From: Choricystis sp. odSpoLacu1
Lineage: Eukaryota > Chlorophyta > Trebouxiophyceae
Length of the DNA: 64,000 nucleotides
Direction of reading: 5' to 3'
Assembly (NCBI GenBank): GCA_958009055.1
Contig: OY253654.1
Location: 620,001 to 684,000, forward strand
A model generated the notes under the pieces. It saw nothing but the letters and a program-made list of their open reading frames with translations, was not told the origin of the DNA and made no database searches. Shown one piece after another: positions 9,433 through 19,213 of the stretch. The position numbers were made by a program, and so were the translations under genes. The first letter of the stretch is position 1. Every line of letters starts with the position of its first letter.

Positions 9433-11297
9433 TCACAGCTTGCTGTCCGTCGCCGGCGGCGCGTTGAACGCGTGCACCGACCCCGACTCCACCCCTGCGC
9501 CCGGATCGATGACGACATCGATCAACGCGGGAGGGGCGCCCGGGGCCAGCGCACGCGAGAGCGCCGCCTCCAACTCCTCTTTCGACGCCACCCTCATCCC
9601 CGCCCCCCCAAACGCGGCCATGACCAGGTCGTGGCGTGCGTCGGGCACAAAGGCGGTGGGAGGGGGGTCGGCTTCAAACCCGCCGCGCGACGCGCCGGCA
9701 GCCGCGGCGGCAGCCAGTGGCGGCGGGCGCCTGTCCCCCCCATACACGCCCCCATTGTTGAACACGATGACGGTGACGGGCAGGCGGTAGCGGGCAATCG
9801 TCTCCAGTTCGGCCAGGGAGAAGCCGAGGGCGGAGTCGCCTTCGACTGCTAGGGCGCGGCGCCCGGTGACCGCCGCCGCTGCAGCCGCCGCCCCCAGCCC
9901 CACCCCCATCGTGCCCCACGTCCCCGCATCGATGCGGAGGCGGGGTTCGAGGACGGGGCCGAGGGTGAGGCGGGCCATGTCCATCGTGTTTGCTCCTTCA
10001 GAAACGACAACAGGGGCTGGGGACACGCGTCGAACCGCCTGCCTCACCGCGCCCATCGCCGTCCAGTAGTCGAGAGGGTGCGCGGCCGCCGTCGCCAACC
10101 GTGTCTCCAGCTTGGCGCGGGCCGCGGCGGCGGACGTGGCGAGGCGGGTGGTCCAGTCAGACCAGGGAGGGGGGGACGCCCCGCCCGCCGCCCACCCGGC
10201 CGCCAGGGCGGCCGCCACAGTGCCTGCGTCACCACGCAGCACTACAGCTGCACGCTCCGCGTCCCGCGGGGAGGGAGATGGATCGACCAAAATGAAGGAC
10301 ACGTTGGGAGCCCACTTGGGGGGGTCGCCAAAGTGGAGCTGCCAGTTCAAGCGCGCGCCGAACACGATCGCCACGTCAGCACCGCGCAACGCGGCCGACC
10401 GGGCGGCCGACACACAGCACGCATGGTCGTCGGGCACGGTGCCGCGCCCCATGGAGGTGGCGAGGAAGGGGAGGCGGGTGGCGGTGATGAGCGCCGTCAG
10501 TCCGCCCTCCCCCCGTCCGTAGGCGGCGCCCTTGCCAATGACGGCCAGGGGGTGGGAGGACGTGCGCAGGAGGGCGAGAGCGGCGGCCAGGGAGGTGGAG
10601 TCGATGGGGTCGTCGCCATCGAGCGGGGCGGGGGGGAGGGACGTGGTGCTGCCACCACCACCACCGCCACCACCCCCACCCCCTCTCGCCGCCTCCACAT
10701 CCGCCTCGCTCGCGTCCCCCATCAACACGTCGGCGGGGAGGTCGATGTAGGCGGCCCCGGGGCGTCCCCGGGTGGCGGCCTTGACGGCAGCGGCAAAGGT
10801 TGGCCCTGCCGCGGCTGCAGAGTCCAGCCGCGCTGCGTGCTTGCAGTACGGCGCCGCCGCCGCCACTTGGTCCAGTTGTTGGAAGCCGCCCCCCCCGCCC
10901 CGTGCTATTTCTGACGCGTGGGCGGAGCCGGAGAGGATGAGCAGAGGCCAGCAGTTGGCTTGGGCGTGGGCGGCGCCCGCCAGAGCGTGTACCAACCCTG
11001 GTCCACTGACAGTCAGCAGCGCGGCAGGCTTGCGTGTCAAGTAACCAGCCGCGGCTGACGCGTACCCGGCCGCCTGCTCGTTGCGGAAGCCGAGGTAGCG
11101 GATGCCCGCGGCCTGGGCGGCGGACGCAAGTTCTGTTACGGGAATCCCCACCACGCCCACCATCAGGGTGACGCCCGCGGAGGCAAGGGCGGCGGCGACG
11201 GCGGTGTAGCCGTTGGGAGGGGTGGGGGTGGCGGGTGGGGGTGGTGGGGAGGGGGCGGCGGCCGCGGCCGGCGTGACGGCGGGCGGCGCGGCGGCGC
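9433..11297 (-). CDS. HACL: 2-hydroxyacyl-CoA lyase / oxalyl-CoA decarboxylase, peroxisomal
   Basis: One long exon, about 620 codons. Thiamine-diphosphate enzyme. N-terminal domain: GYTAVAAALASAGV, VGVVGIPVTELASAAQ with the catalytic Glu, FRNEQAAGYA, and SGPGLVHALAGAAHAQANCW. C-terminal domain: GTMGVGLG, the ThDP/Mg motif EGDSALGFSLAELETI ending in FNNGG. It ends in DSKL, a peroxisomal PTS1. The family cleaves 2-hydroxyacyl-CoA or decarboxylates oxalyl-CoA. The exon is preceded by a clear acceptor (CCACTCAG) and no ATG exists between that and the AAE3 stop; the first ATG upstream is inside the last AAE3 exon. A donor there (CAAG/GTGCGC, 11476) joins in frame, giving either a fusion or an HACL with a borrowed start. 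The A/P-rich residues 1-35 would act as linker. Confidence 0.9.
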
Positions 11298-11453
11298 CTG
11301 AGTGGTGGAGAGGTGTGTGTGTGGTTGGGGATGGGAAGGACAAGACGTGCGTGCGGTGCCAAGCGAGTCCAGTTTACACTGGGGGGCCTCTCAACACACG
11401 CACACACAACGCGGCACGCGCGCCCACAAACCGCTGCCGCGCCCTCGCGTGGC

Positions 11454-13398
11454 TCAGAGTTTCGACACCGGCGCACCTTGCGCGCCGTCGCCCGTGCAGA
11501 ACGCGTCCACCATGAACCGCCTCTGAATCTTGCCGGTGGCCGTCTTGGGCAGTTTGTCGGTGGTGGAGATGCGGGAGGGGACCTGATGGTGTTTTGAGGG
11601 GTGGAGGGAGGGGGACAGGGTGGAGCGTGGGCGTGAAAACAACCGCCGCCTCCGTTGTGCCCAACCACCCCACACACCCAACGCACCTTGAACGCGGCCA
11701 GCTTGGTGCCGGCGTGCGCCTTGATGCTGGCCTCCACGTCGGCGCCCGCCTGAGTGCCGGGGGCGAGGACGACCGCCGCGGCAACAACCTCCCCATACTT
11801 TTCGTCCGGCGCCCCAAACGACACCGCTTCCGCGACCGCGGGGTGGGACAACAACGCGGCATCCACCTCCAGGGGTGAAATCTTCTCGCCGCCCCGGTTG
11901 ATCAGCTCTTTGAGGCGGCCGGTTAAAGTCACGTAGCCGTCTGCATCCAAAAAGCCTTGGTCCCCCGTGTGGAACCACCCGTATTCGAACGCATCTTTAT
12001 TCGCAGTCGGGTTGTTCGCATACCCCGGGGTCACGTTGGCGCCCCGGATGCAGATTTCTCCGATGTCGCCCGGGGGGAGGCGCGCCCCGTCGGACACCAG
12101 CACAGCGACTGACACGCCGCCCTGGGGGGGGTCGACGGTGCCGGGTTTGCGGGGGCCGTGGGAGGGGAGCGGGTTGGAGGTCATCTGGTGGGCGGCCTCT
12201 GGCGTGTGTGGAAAGGGGAAGAGGGAGGGAAGGAGAGGGTGAGTTTTTTGTCGAGTGAAAAATCGTCCTCTCCTTACCCACCCACCCCACACACACCAAC
12301 ACTCACCCGTCATCGCGTACGCCTCTAGCACGGGCGCCCCAAACGCGGCCTCCACCTTTTCCAGCGTCGCCGGCGCCAGCGCGGACGAGCACGACCGAAT
12401 GAAGCGCAGGCGGGGAGAGCGCGCGGCGGTGCGTTCGGCCGGCCCCCGCGCGAGCAGGATCTGGTGCATTGTAGGAACGGCTGTGTACCACGTCGCCTGC
12501 GCCGCCGCCACGTCCCCCCAGAAGGGGCCGGCCGCAAACCTGCCACCTGCCGGGATGGCGACCCGGCCGCGGGAAGCGAGGGGGGCGAGGAGGCCCGCCA
12601 TCAGGCCGTGCACGTGAAACAGCGGCATCACCAAATACGAACAGTCTTCTGGTTTCAATTCGTACGTGGCCGCGATGTTGGTTAAAGATGCGACTAAATT
12701 GGCGTGGGTCAAAGGGACGCCCTTGGGGCGGGACGTGGTGCCCGACGTGTGGAGGAAGAGGGCCACGTCGGAGGGGAGTGGTGGATCCGCCGGCCCAGCC
12801 AGTGCTGCCACGGCGGCTGGATCGCTCGGCAGCGGGCGCAGGCGGCCAGACACGGCGACAACGGTGGCTGTCACGCCATCCGTCTGCGTCCAGGCGACGG
12901 AGGCGACGGGGACGGACGCCGCGTCGGCGGCCGCGCGCGCGGCTTGGGCGCCCGACCGCGGCACGAGGAGCAGTTGCGACTTGGCGTCGTCCAAATAAAA
13001 CGCAAACTCGTCCTGCTTGTAGGCGGGATTCAGGGGTGCGGCCACGGCGCGGGCGAGGGTGACGGCGAGGAAGGCGACGACAAAGTCGACCTAAAGAGGG
13101 AAGGGAAACAAGTAAGGGGTCGGCGTCGGCGTGTTGGGGGCATCGTCGGTGGAAAAGGAAAAAACCCTCTCCTGCTCCCCCACACCACCCAACGCACCGT
13201 GTTAACGTCCACGATGGACACCACGCTGCCCGGCCCCACCCCCAGCGCGCGCAGGCCGGCGGTGGCCGCGGCGACGGCGGAAGCCAGCGCGCCGCGCGAG
13301 AGCGTCGGGCCGCCGCCGCACAGGGTGAGGGCGGGCGCGTCGGGGGCGCCGCCCACCACGTCGGCCAGGGTGGTGAGTTTGGGGGGAATGTAGGACAT
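11454..13398 (-). CDS. AAE3: Oxalate-CoA ligase (AAE3/Pcs60 type), peroxisomal
   Basis: Four exons, 13198..13398, 12307..13090, 11687..12198, 11454..11582 (541 aa). Acyl-activating enzyme forming oxalyl-CoA from oxalate, ATP and CoA. Seen: AAPLNPAYKQDEF, the AMP-binding loop SGTTSRPKG near residue 185, EAYAMTEAAHQMTSNPLP across the exon 2/3 joint, WFHTGDQGFLDADGYVTL, GRLKELINRGGEKISPLE, and the catalytic-Lys region KTATGKIQRRF in the last exon. EAYAMTEA-H and MTSNPLP are shared with plant AAE3 and yeast Pcs60 rather than true 4-coumarate ligases. The C-terminus is SKL (PTS1). That SKL lies inside sequence that can also be spliced out, see the HACL entry. The start is 240 bp from the divergent DUF2462 gene. 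Confidence 0.92.
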
Positions 13399-13637
13399 TG
13401 TGATGTGCGGGGTGTGGGGGAGGGGCGCGGCGCAGAGCGGCCGAGAATTGTGAAGAAAAGTGTGTGCTGCGAGGTATTTTTTGTTTGTTTCTTCTTCTCA
13501 CATTTCCCCACAGAAACCAGCCGCCAACCCGGCGCGTCACCCTCATCCACACTCTCCGTGCGTGCAGCCTCTCCCCCCTGCTGCACGACCAGTTCTCATT
13601 TCACACACACACAACCCCACACGCCCTCTCCACACCC

Positions 13638-14078
13638 ATGGCCCAAAAGCCGCTCTTCCGCGCGGGCGTCGTCAAGCCGACCCGGAAGGGCAAAGCCGTC
13701 AACCGGCACGGCAAGACGCCCAAGACGCGGCTTGGTGAGTTGTTTTGTGTGTGTGTGCGGGGTGGGCGGAAGGAGAGAGGGAGAGAAGAAGGGATGTCAC
13801 GGCCCTGCTGTTTGTTCTGCCGTCGGCCGTTGCACTGACCCCCGTTCCTTTACCCCCCCCACACACACACATTTCACATGACTACAGGCCGCCTCCACCG
13901 CCCCCCCAAGAAGCCCACCCTGCTCGCCTCCGCTGCGAGCGAGCGCGCGCTGACGCAGGCGATCAACGCTCGCAATGAAGCCTCCGCCGCGGCCAAGGCG
14001 GCGGGCAGCGGGGGGCGGCTGCGCATGGTGGCGGCGGGGCCAGCGGCGGCGCCCGCCAAAAAGGAGGCGGAGGAGTGA
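13638..14078 (+). CDS. DUF2462 / UPF0390 small basic protein
   Basis: Two exons, 13638..13734 and 13888..14078 (95 aa). Begins MAQKPLFRAGVVKPTRKGK and is rich in Lys/Arg through residue 45, then an Ala-rich helix with ERALTQAINARNEA. This is the layout of the DUF2462 (UPF0390, human C19orf53) family, whose molecular role is unsettled and for which nucleolar or ribosome-related functions have been suggested. The intron splits the codon of Gly33. Nothing in the sequence fixes a function. Confidence 0.7.
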
Positions 14079-14666
14079 GGGTTGAGAGAGAGGGGTATTG
14101 CTTTTTGTAAAAACACGACACTCTGTTTTTCTTTTTCTCGCGAGGAAAAGGGGACGCTCTCTCTCCAGGTGAGAAAACCACGCCCGCAGTACTCCCGGTG
14201 TTGACGCATGTGCACCCTGGGCATGGCGCGGGGGCTGGTAGGGAGGAAGGGGGGAGGGGAGTGTCCACGCATGCCCCCCCACCTTCGACCAACTGCCGTG
14301 CGCGCGCTGCGCTGCCGCCCCCGGCACACACACGCCTCCTCCTCCCCTTTCCCTGCCTACAACGTTGGATCATTGTGTCGAGATTCCGTGGGCACGGGCG
14401 TTGAGCCGTGTGGGCGCGGGAATGGAGAGGGAGGAGGCGGGGAGAGCGATGGGATGAGATGCGCACGTCGCTCTGACGCGGCTTCCGGCGAGGGACACAC
14501 GCGGCACCCCGCCGGCGGCCCCGCCCTCCCACCACGGCGTAGGCATGATGCGTGTGTATGCGATGACGGCGCGCGCGTCGCACAGGCGGCGCCACCCTCC
14601 GACACATCCAATCCCACCCAATCCCACACAGACCTTTCCCACCCCCCCAAACACAACACACCCCTA
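14079..14666. other. Intergenic, no gene seen
   Basis: About 590 bases between two plus-strand genes. Short open frames on both strands are Arg/Gly-rich and match nothing known to me. An upstream exon of the next gene cannot be excluded, because a frame is open from 14208 to the ATG at 14667. Confidence 0.55.
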
Positions 14667-15374
14667 ATGCGTCGCACCCTGCTGCTGGCGCTGGCCCTGG
14701 TGGCCACCGCCGTCGCCCTGGCGTCCGCCCAGGACGAGCAGGTCAAGTTCATTCCCGCCCCGCCCGGCGCGCGCGCGACCCTCATCCCGCGCCCGGCCAT
14801 TGTCACCGTCGGCCGCCGCGGCCTGCCCACCCCGGCCGTTGTGGACGCCGCCCCGGAAGCCGCGGAGGATGATGACGCGGGCGAGGAGGCGGCGGGCGAC
14901 GCCGCCCCCGCGCCCGCAGCGGGCGGCACCTCGTTCCAGCAGCTGGTCGGCGGCGGCGCCGCCCCCGCGCCGGGCGCCGCCATGCCTGCCGGCATGCCTG
15001 CCGGCGCTGCGGGCATGCCGGCGGGTGCCGCCCTGCCCCCGGGCGTGGCCCTGCCCCCCGGGGCGTCGATGCCGGCGGGCGTCGCCCCCCCCCCGGGGGT
15101 GGAGTTCATGCCCAACGGCGCCATCAAAAAGCCGCTGACCCCTCCCCCCAAAATCTCTCTGGCGGAGCAGCTCAAGAAACCCGGGGTCATCATCGCCCTG
15201 CTGGCCGTCATCGCGGCGGTCGGCGGCCTGATTGTGGGCGCGGGGTTGGCCATCCACCACCGCTGGTTCAAGAAGGAGAGGCTGCGCACTCCCGGGTCCA
15301 CGCCGACGGCGGCGGCGGGGGCGGCGGCGGCCGCGTTGCTGGGGGGTGGGTCGAGCGCGGGCACCGAGTCGTGA
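14667..15374 (+). CDS. Predicted secreted/type I membrane protein, Gly-Met-Pro-Ala repeats
   Basis: Single exon, 235 aa, not recognised. Residues 1-21 (MRRTLLLALALVATAVALASA) form a clear signal peptide with an AxA cleavage site. The middle is acidic then Pro/Ala/Gly-rich with degenerate repeats of the kind MPAGMPAGAAGMPAGA and LPPGVALPPGAS (residues about 110-150). A single transmembrane helix follows at about 175-200 (GVIIALLAVIAAVGGLIVGAGLAI), then HHRWFKKERLR, so the short basic tail should face the cytosol. An extracellular or lumenal disordered stalk with a membrane anchor is the likely form. The longer open frame upstream (from 14208) lacks the signal-peptide context, so 14667 is preferred as start. 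Confidence 0.7.
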   Translation: MRRTLLLALALVATAVALASAQDEQVKFIPAPPGARATLIPRPAIVTVGRRGLPTPAVVDAAPEAAEDDDAGEEAAGDAAPAPAAGGTSFQQLVGGGAAPAPGAAMPAGMPAGAAGMPAGAALPPGVALPPGASMPAGVAPPPGVEFMPNGAIKKPLTPPPKISLAEQLKKPGVIIALLAVIAAVGGLIVGAGLAIHHRWFKKERLRTPGSTPTAAAGAAAAALLGGGSSAGTES

Positions 15375-15741
15375 GGAGTGGAAGGAGGAAAAACACACAC
15401 CCCCAAAAAACGGAATTATTGTGCTTTATTTTTCTCTTTCTATTTTCTCTCTATCCTTTCTTTGTCGCCTCTACCTGCGTGTTGGGGGGGGAGGCAGGGC
15501 GTTTGCATCGATGCGGGACCGTTTGCCTGCAAACAAGCGTTTCCAAAGTTTTTTCTTTTCTTTGCCTCTCTCGACACGAAAACGAAACTAAAAAAAAAAG
15601 TCTTCTGTTTTTCGTCTCCCCACAACTCTTCTCTTTTTCCCGGCACGGCGTCCCGGCTCCGCCTGGGACTGACACCCACGCGCCGCCTTCCTCTCTCCCC
15701 TCCAGCGTCCCCCCACCCACCCACACCAAACTCCCAAAACC
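15375..15741. other. Intergenic, AT-richer than flanks
   Basis: About 370 bases with T-rich and A-rich blocks (15417-15470, 15545-15640). It contains the 3' end of one gene and the leader of MPC1. No gene was seen. Confidence 0.6.
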
Positions 15742-16366
15742 ATGGCGCGCCCCGCGTCGCTCGGCGCGCGCCTCAAAACCTTCATCGACTCCCCCACCGG
15801 CCCCCGCACGACTCACTTCTGGGGGCCGGTGGCCAACTGGGGGTTTGTGCTGGCGGTGAGTGGGAACGGTGTGGGGAAGGGGGAGGGGGGGGGGAGGCGT
15901 CGGCCTGCCTGTTCAAGGGGCGCGCCCATTCCGTCTCGACCGCGCTCACCCTTCTCCCCTCACACACTCTCCACGCCCAGGGCCTGGCCGACTCGCAGAA
16001 GCCACCCGAGATGATCTCGCCGAACATGACGTCAGGTGCGTGGGAGAAAAGGGTGGCTACAGAGGGCGCGCGCACAAGGCGTTTTTTTTTTTTTTTTTTT
16101 TTTTTTTTTTCCGAGGGCGCACCCGACTCGTGGTCACCCTCTCCCACCCCACCCCACACCTCCCAGCCATGTGCGTCTACTCCGTCCTCTTCATGCGCTT
16201 CGCCTGGATGATCCAACCCCGCAACTACCTGCTGCTGGCGTGCCACGCCTCCAACGAGTGTGTGCAGCTCAACCAGATGCGGAGGTGGGCCACGTGGCGC
16301 TCCGAGAGCGGGGGGGGGGGGTCGCTGCTGCCGCCCGCGGCCGCGGTGGCGGTCAGTGGGTCGTGA
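15742..16366 (+). CDS. MPC1: Mitochondrial pyruvate carrier subunit MPC1
   Basis: Three exons, 15742..15855, 15981..16035, 16167..16366 (122 aa). With MPC2 it forms the inner-membrane carrier importing pyruvate. Diagnostic blocks are [28 protein letters not shown] and [30 protein letters not shown]. The first junction falls after ALA, the second splits an Ala codon. The C-terminal 30 residues (Ser/Gly/Pro-rich) are longer than in animals. Length is normal for the family. Intron 2 contains an exceptional T run, listed separately. Confidence 0.95.
16082..16110 (+). repeat. Poly-T run inside MPC1 intron 2
   Basis: About 29 consecutive T just after GGCG and before CCGAGGGCG. It lies within the intron 2 span of MPC1 and well upstream of the CCCAG acceptor, so it is not the polypyrimidine tract proper. 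Its length in the genome is likely variable. Confidence 0.9.
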
Positions 16367-16496
16367 GAGAGAGAGAGAGAGAGAGAGGCATTAGACAACG
16401 AGGTGTAAAACATGCAGGGGTGATGTTTTTTCTTCAGAGCCACAGTTCTCTTCCCACCGCAAAACAAAACCAAACAACAACAACTCTCTCTCTCCC

Positions 16497-17766
16497 TCAC
16501 TCTTCATGCCCCACATACAGCCGCCTCGCCCTGACTTCCGCCTCCACGCGGGGCGGGACGAGCCAGCGCAGGGGCCTCCCCGCGGCCACCTCTGCTCGAA
16601 CTGCCGTCGACGACATCCCGGTCGCCAGCCCCGCGCCATCGCTGACGAGCACGACGCCGGCCGCGTGGCGGGCGAGGGCGCCGCCCGGGGCCAGCAGGGC
16701 GGGCGCGGAGGAGGAGGAGGCGTTGGAGTCGCGGCGCACGCACACGACGCCGTGAGCGTCCAGGATCGCGGCCACGTGCCCCTCCGCCCACACGCCCGGA
16801 GTCGCCATGGAGGCCAGCACATCCTCCCCGCACAGCAGCATGGCGCGCGGGGTGGGTGGAGGCGGGTGGGAAGTGGTGGTGGCGTCGGCGTCACTCCCAC
16901 CCCCCGCCAGCGCACTGGCCAGCCGCGCCTCCACCGACTGCAGCACGTGCAGCGACCGCACAGGTCCCGCCGTCGACGACGCTTCCCACCCATCCACCGC
17001 CAGGGGCGCCCCGGAGGCAGCCGCGTCGGCCGCGGCCGCGGCGCAGAGCGCGAGGCGGTCGCGTGCAGCGGCGAGCCCCGGCTTGCCGTAGCCGTCAGCG
17101 ACGGGGGAGAGGTAGCCGCCCAAGACTTCGTAGCCGAGCTGTGTAGACGGGGGGGGGGGCAGGGGGAGGGGAAGATCAGTGTGGGAGGCGTCCGATGCTC
17201 CACCCCGACAAACAAACCTCCCCCCCCCCTCCTCCTTCTCTCACCTCTCGCAACGCTGCCTCCGCCACATCAAACATACGCACATGCGCCACGGTGGGCG
17301 GGTTGAAGGAGCCGCACGCCACCAGGACGATGGGCGGGCGGGTGCCGCGCGCGCGCCCGCCGGAGGTGTCGCCGCGCGCGCAGCGCAACCGCTCCGTCGG
17401 CAGCGGCGTGGGCGCCGGCAGCTGGGCCGTGTACCCGCTCACCGCGTCCGACGCGGCGCGCGCCACGGTCAGCAGCAGGCGGGCGGGCAGGGAGGGGGCT
17501 TCCGACGCGGTCGCCGCGACAGCGCGGGACGAGTGGTTGTCGCCACCCCCACCCCCACCCTCACCCCTCCTGCCCGACGTCGTGGCCAGCATGGCGCCAC
17601 AGCCAAGCCCCCCCGACACGGCGCATAGGTAGCCCACGCTGCGCAGGCGGGCGCGCGAGCGCGACGCGGCTGTTACCGCGTCGGCGGCAGCGGGCGGCAG
17701 CGGTGGGGGAGGGCGGGCGGCGACTTTAGAGGCCAGGGTGGCCAGGTTGCGCAGGTGGGAGCGCAT
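16497..17766 (-). CDS. NMNAT: Nicotinamide/nicotinate mononucleotide adenylyltransferase
   Basis: Two exons, 17245..17766 and 16497..17138 (387 aa). Makes NAD+ (or its deamido form) from the mononucleotide and ATP. The N-terminal 150 residues are basic and Ala-rich and could target an organelle. Then the nucleotidyltransferase core: PIVLVACGSFNPPTVAHVRMFDVAE with the nucleotide-binding GSFNPPTxxH, then GGYLSPVADGYGKPGL at the start of exon 2, and near the end GMSSTAVRAEVAAGRP, the ISSTxxR-type motif. A poorly conserved Ala/Gly-rich insert sits in between. Head-to-head with COX23, starts 155 bp apart. Confidence 0.88.
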
Positions 17767-17920
17767 AGTAAAGGGGAGAGTAATGGGTTTGTGAGTCGCT
17801 CGCCGCGCGGGCCCGCCCAGGCCTAGAGGCATGAGAAATGTCGGTGGTTTTTGTGTGAAGGCTGCGTTTTCTTTTTTCTTCACACTGCGCGGGCGTTTTC
17901 CCCCCATTCCCCGCGCCCGA

Positions 17921-18323
17921 ATGCCCTCAGGCGAGCGCCTGACGGACAGCGCGTGCGCAGAGGCGTACGCAGCGTCCCTCAAGTGTGAGTGTGTGTGTGA
18001 GAGAGAGTGTGGGGGCAGGGGGTGGCGGCACATTGGTCGACACATTCACGCCTTTCTTCCTTCCCCACAACCAGGCCTGGACGACAACGGCTACGACAAG
18101 GCCAAGGTGAGACAGCTGCAACACAGAAGAGAAAGGAGAGAAGGGCGGACTCTGTTTGACAAAAGAAAAATCAACCTTCAACCCTCCCCTCCTTCTTTTC
18201 TCTCTCCTCCAGTGCGAACCCGTGTTCGACGCCTACAAAGCCTGCAAGTCCAAGGAGTACGACGCCAAGCGGCGCGCCCGCATCGATGCACGCAAAGCGT
18301 CGGGCGGCAAGCTGTTTGGTTAG
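17921..18323 (+). CDS. COX23: Twin CX9C protein COX23/CHCHD7
   Basis: Three exons, 17921..17984, 18075..18106, 18213..18323 (68 aa). Seen are two CX9C pairs: CAEAYAASLKC and CEPVFDAYKAC, with LDDNGYDKAK between them, close to the CLDENNYDRERC of animal CHCHD7. Proteins of this fold are oxidised by Mia40 in the mitochondrial intermembrane space and assist cytochrome oxidase assembly. Exon 2 is only 32 bp. The last 38 bases overlap the start of the IF-3 gene in another frame on the same strand. Confidence 0.88.
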
Positions 18324-19020
18324 GCTGGTTGGGCGCGCGGCGGCCGCGCACGGCGCGCCGCCGCCGTCGCGGCTCCCGCCACCGACGCTGCAGCGGCACC
18401 CTTTTCCCATCATCCCCGCCCTGCACCGCGGCTTTGCCGCCCGAGCGCCTTCCGGGCGGCGGCGGGAGGATGCCCGCCCCCCCGTCCAGCCGGCGGCAGC
18501 CACGAGCCTGCCCCCCACGCTGCGCCTCGTGCGGCCTGATGGAACCCACTCCATCGTCGACGCGGCCACCGCGGCCGCGGAGGCCACAGCCTCCGGCCTG
18601 GACATTCTGCCCGTGTCCGTCGCCGCCCGCCCCCCCGTGTTTCGGCTGGCGGACGCGGTGGCGGCTGCCAGAGAGGGGCGCACGCGTGCCGCCGCACACC
18701 GGGCGGCGGCCGCCGCCGCGCGCCGTGCCGCAGCCGTCAAAGAATTGCGCGTGGGGGCGGCCGCCACGCCGCACGATGTGGGGGTGCGCATGGCGCGCGC
18801 GAGGGAGCTGCTGGCCAAAGGGTGGCGCGTGCGGCTGGTGGTGCCCGCGCCGCCACGAGGAGGCAAGGCAGCGCGCGACGCGGCCGCCACCCGCCTCGAC
18901 GAGCTGGCGGCCGCGGCGGCCGAGTTTGCAGAGGTGGAGCGACCGACGCGGGAGCCTGGGGCGAGGCTGAGGGCGAGTGGGCCGTTTCTGGAGTTGACGG
19001 GGGGAGTGAAGCGGAGGTAA
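18286..19020 (+). CDS. Organellar translation initiation factor IF-3
   Basis: Single exon, 244 aa. The N-terminus MHAKRRAASCLVRLVGRAAAAHG looks like a mitochondrial presequence. IF-3 N domain: LRLVRPDGTHSIVDAATAAAEATASGLDILPVSVAARPPVFRLAD. Linker with many Arg/Ala, then the C domain: VKELRVGAAATPHDVGVRMARARELLAKGWRVRLVV, corresponding to KEIxLRPxTxxHDxxxKxxxxxxFL in bacterial IF-3. It prevents premature subunit joining on organellar ribosomes. The ATG lies inside the COX23 coding sequence (38-bp overlap); the next in-frame ATG is in the C domain, so this start is needed unless an unseen upstream exon exists. Expression from a dicistronic transcript is the simple reading. Confidence 0.85.
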   Translation: MHAKRRAASCLVRLVGRAAAAHGAPPPSRLPPPTLQRHPFPIIPALHRGFAARAPSGRRREDARPPVQPAAATSLPPTLRLVRPDGTHSIVDAATAAAEATASGLDILPVSVAARPPVFRLADAVAAAREGRTRAAAHRAAAAAARRAAAVKELRVGAAATPHDVGVRMARARELLAKGWRVRLVVPAPPRGGKAARDAAATRLDELAAAAAEFAEVERPTREPGARLRASGPFLELTGGVKRR

Positions 19021-19213
19021 AGAGAGTTTTTGTTTTGGCTTGGTTTTGTGGGTCACACATTTGCTCCAGTCTTTTCCCTGACTTCACACGCGCATTCCCC
19101 GCCCCAATACCACGCGCCCATGGAGTAAACCCACACCGAGTGGTGCGACGCACAGCGGGCAAGAGCGGCAGACACAACGCAAAAAAAGGCCAACGCATTT
19201 TTCGTGACGCTAA

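Noticed and set aside
10376..13045. Open frame running through AAE3 introns and on into the HACL region in the wrong frame
   Set aside because: It reads through clear introns; after the third exon its text is Arg/Pro-rich and unlike either enzyme.
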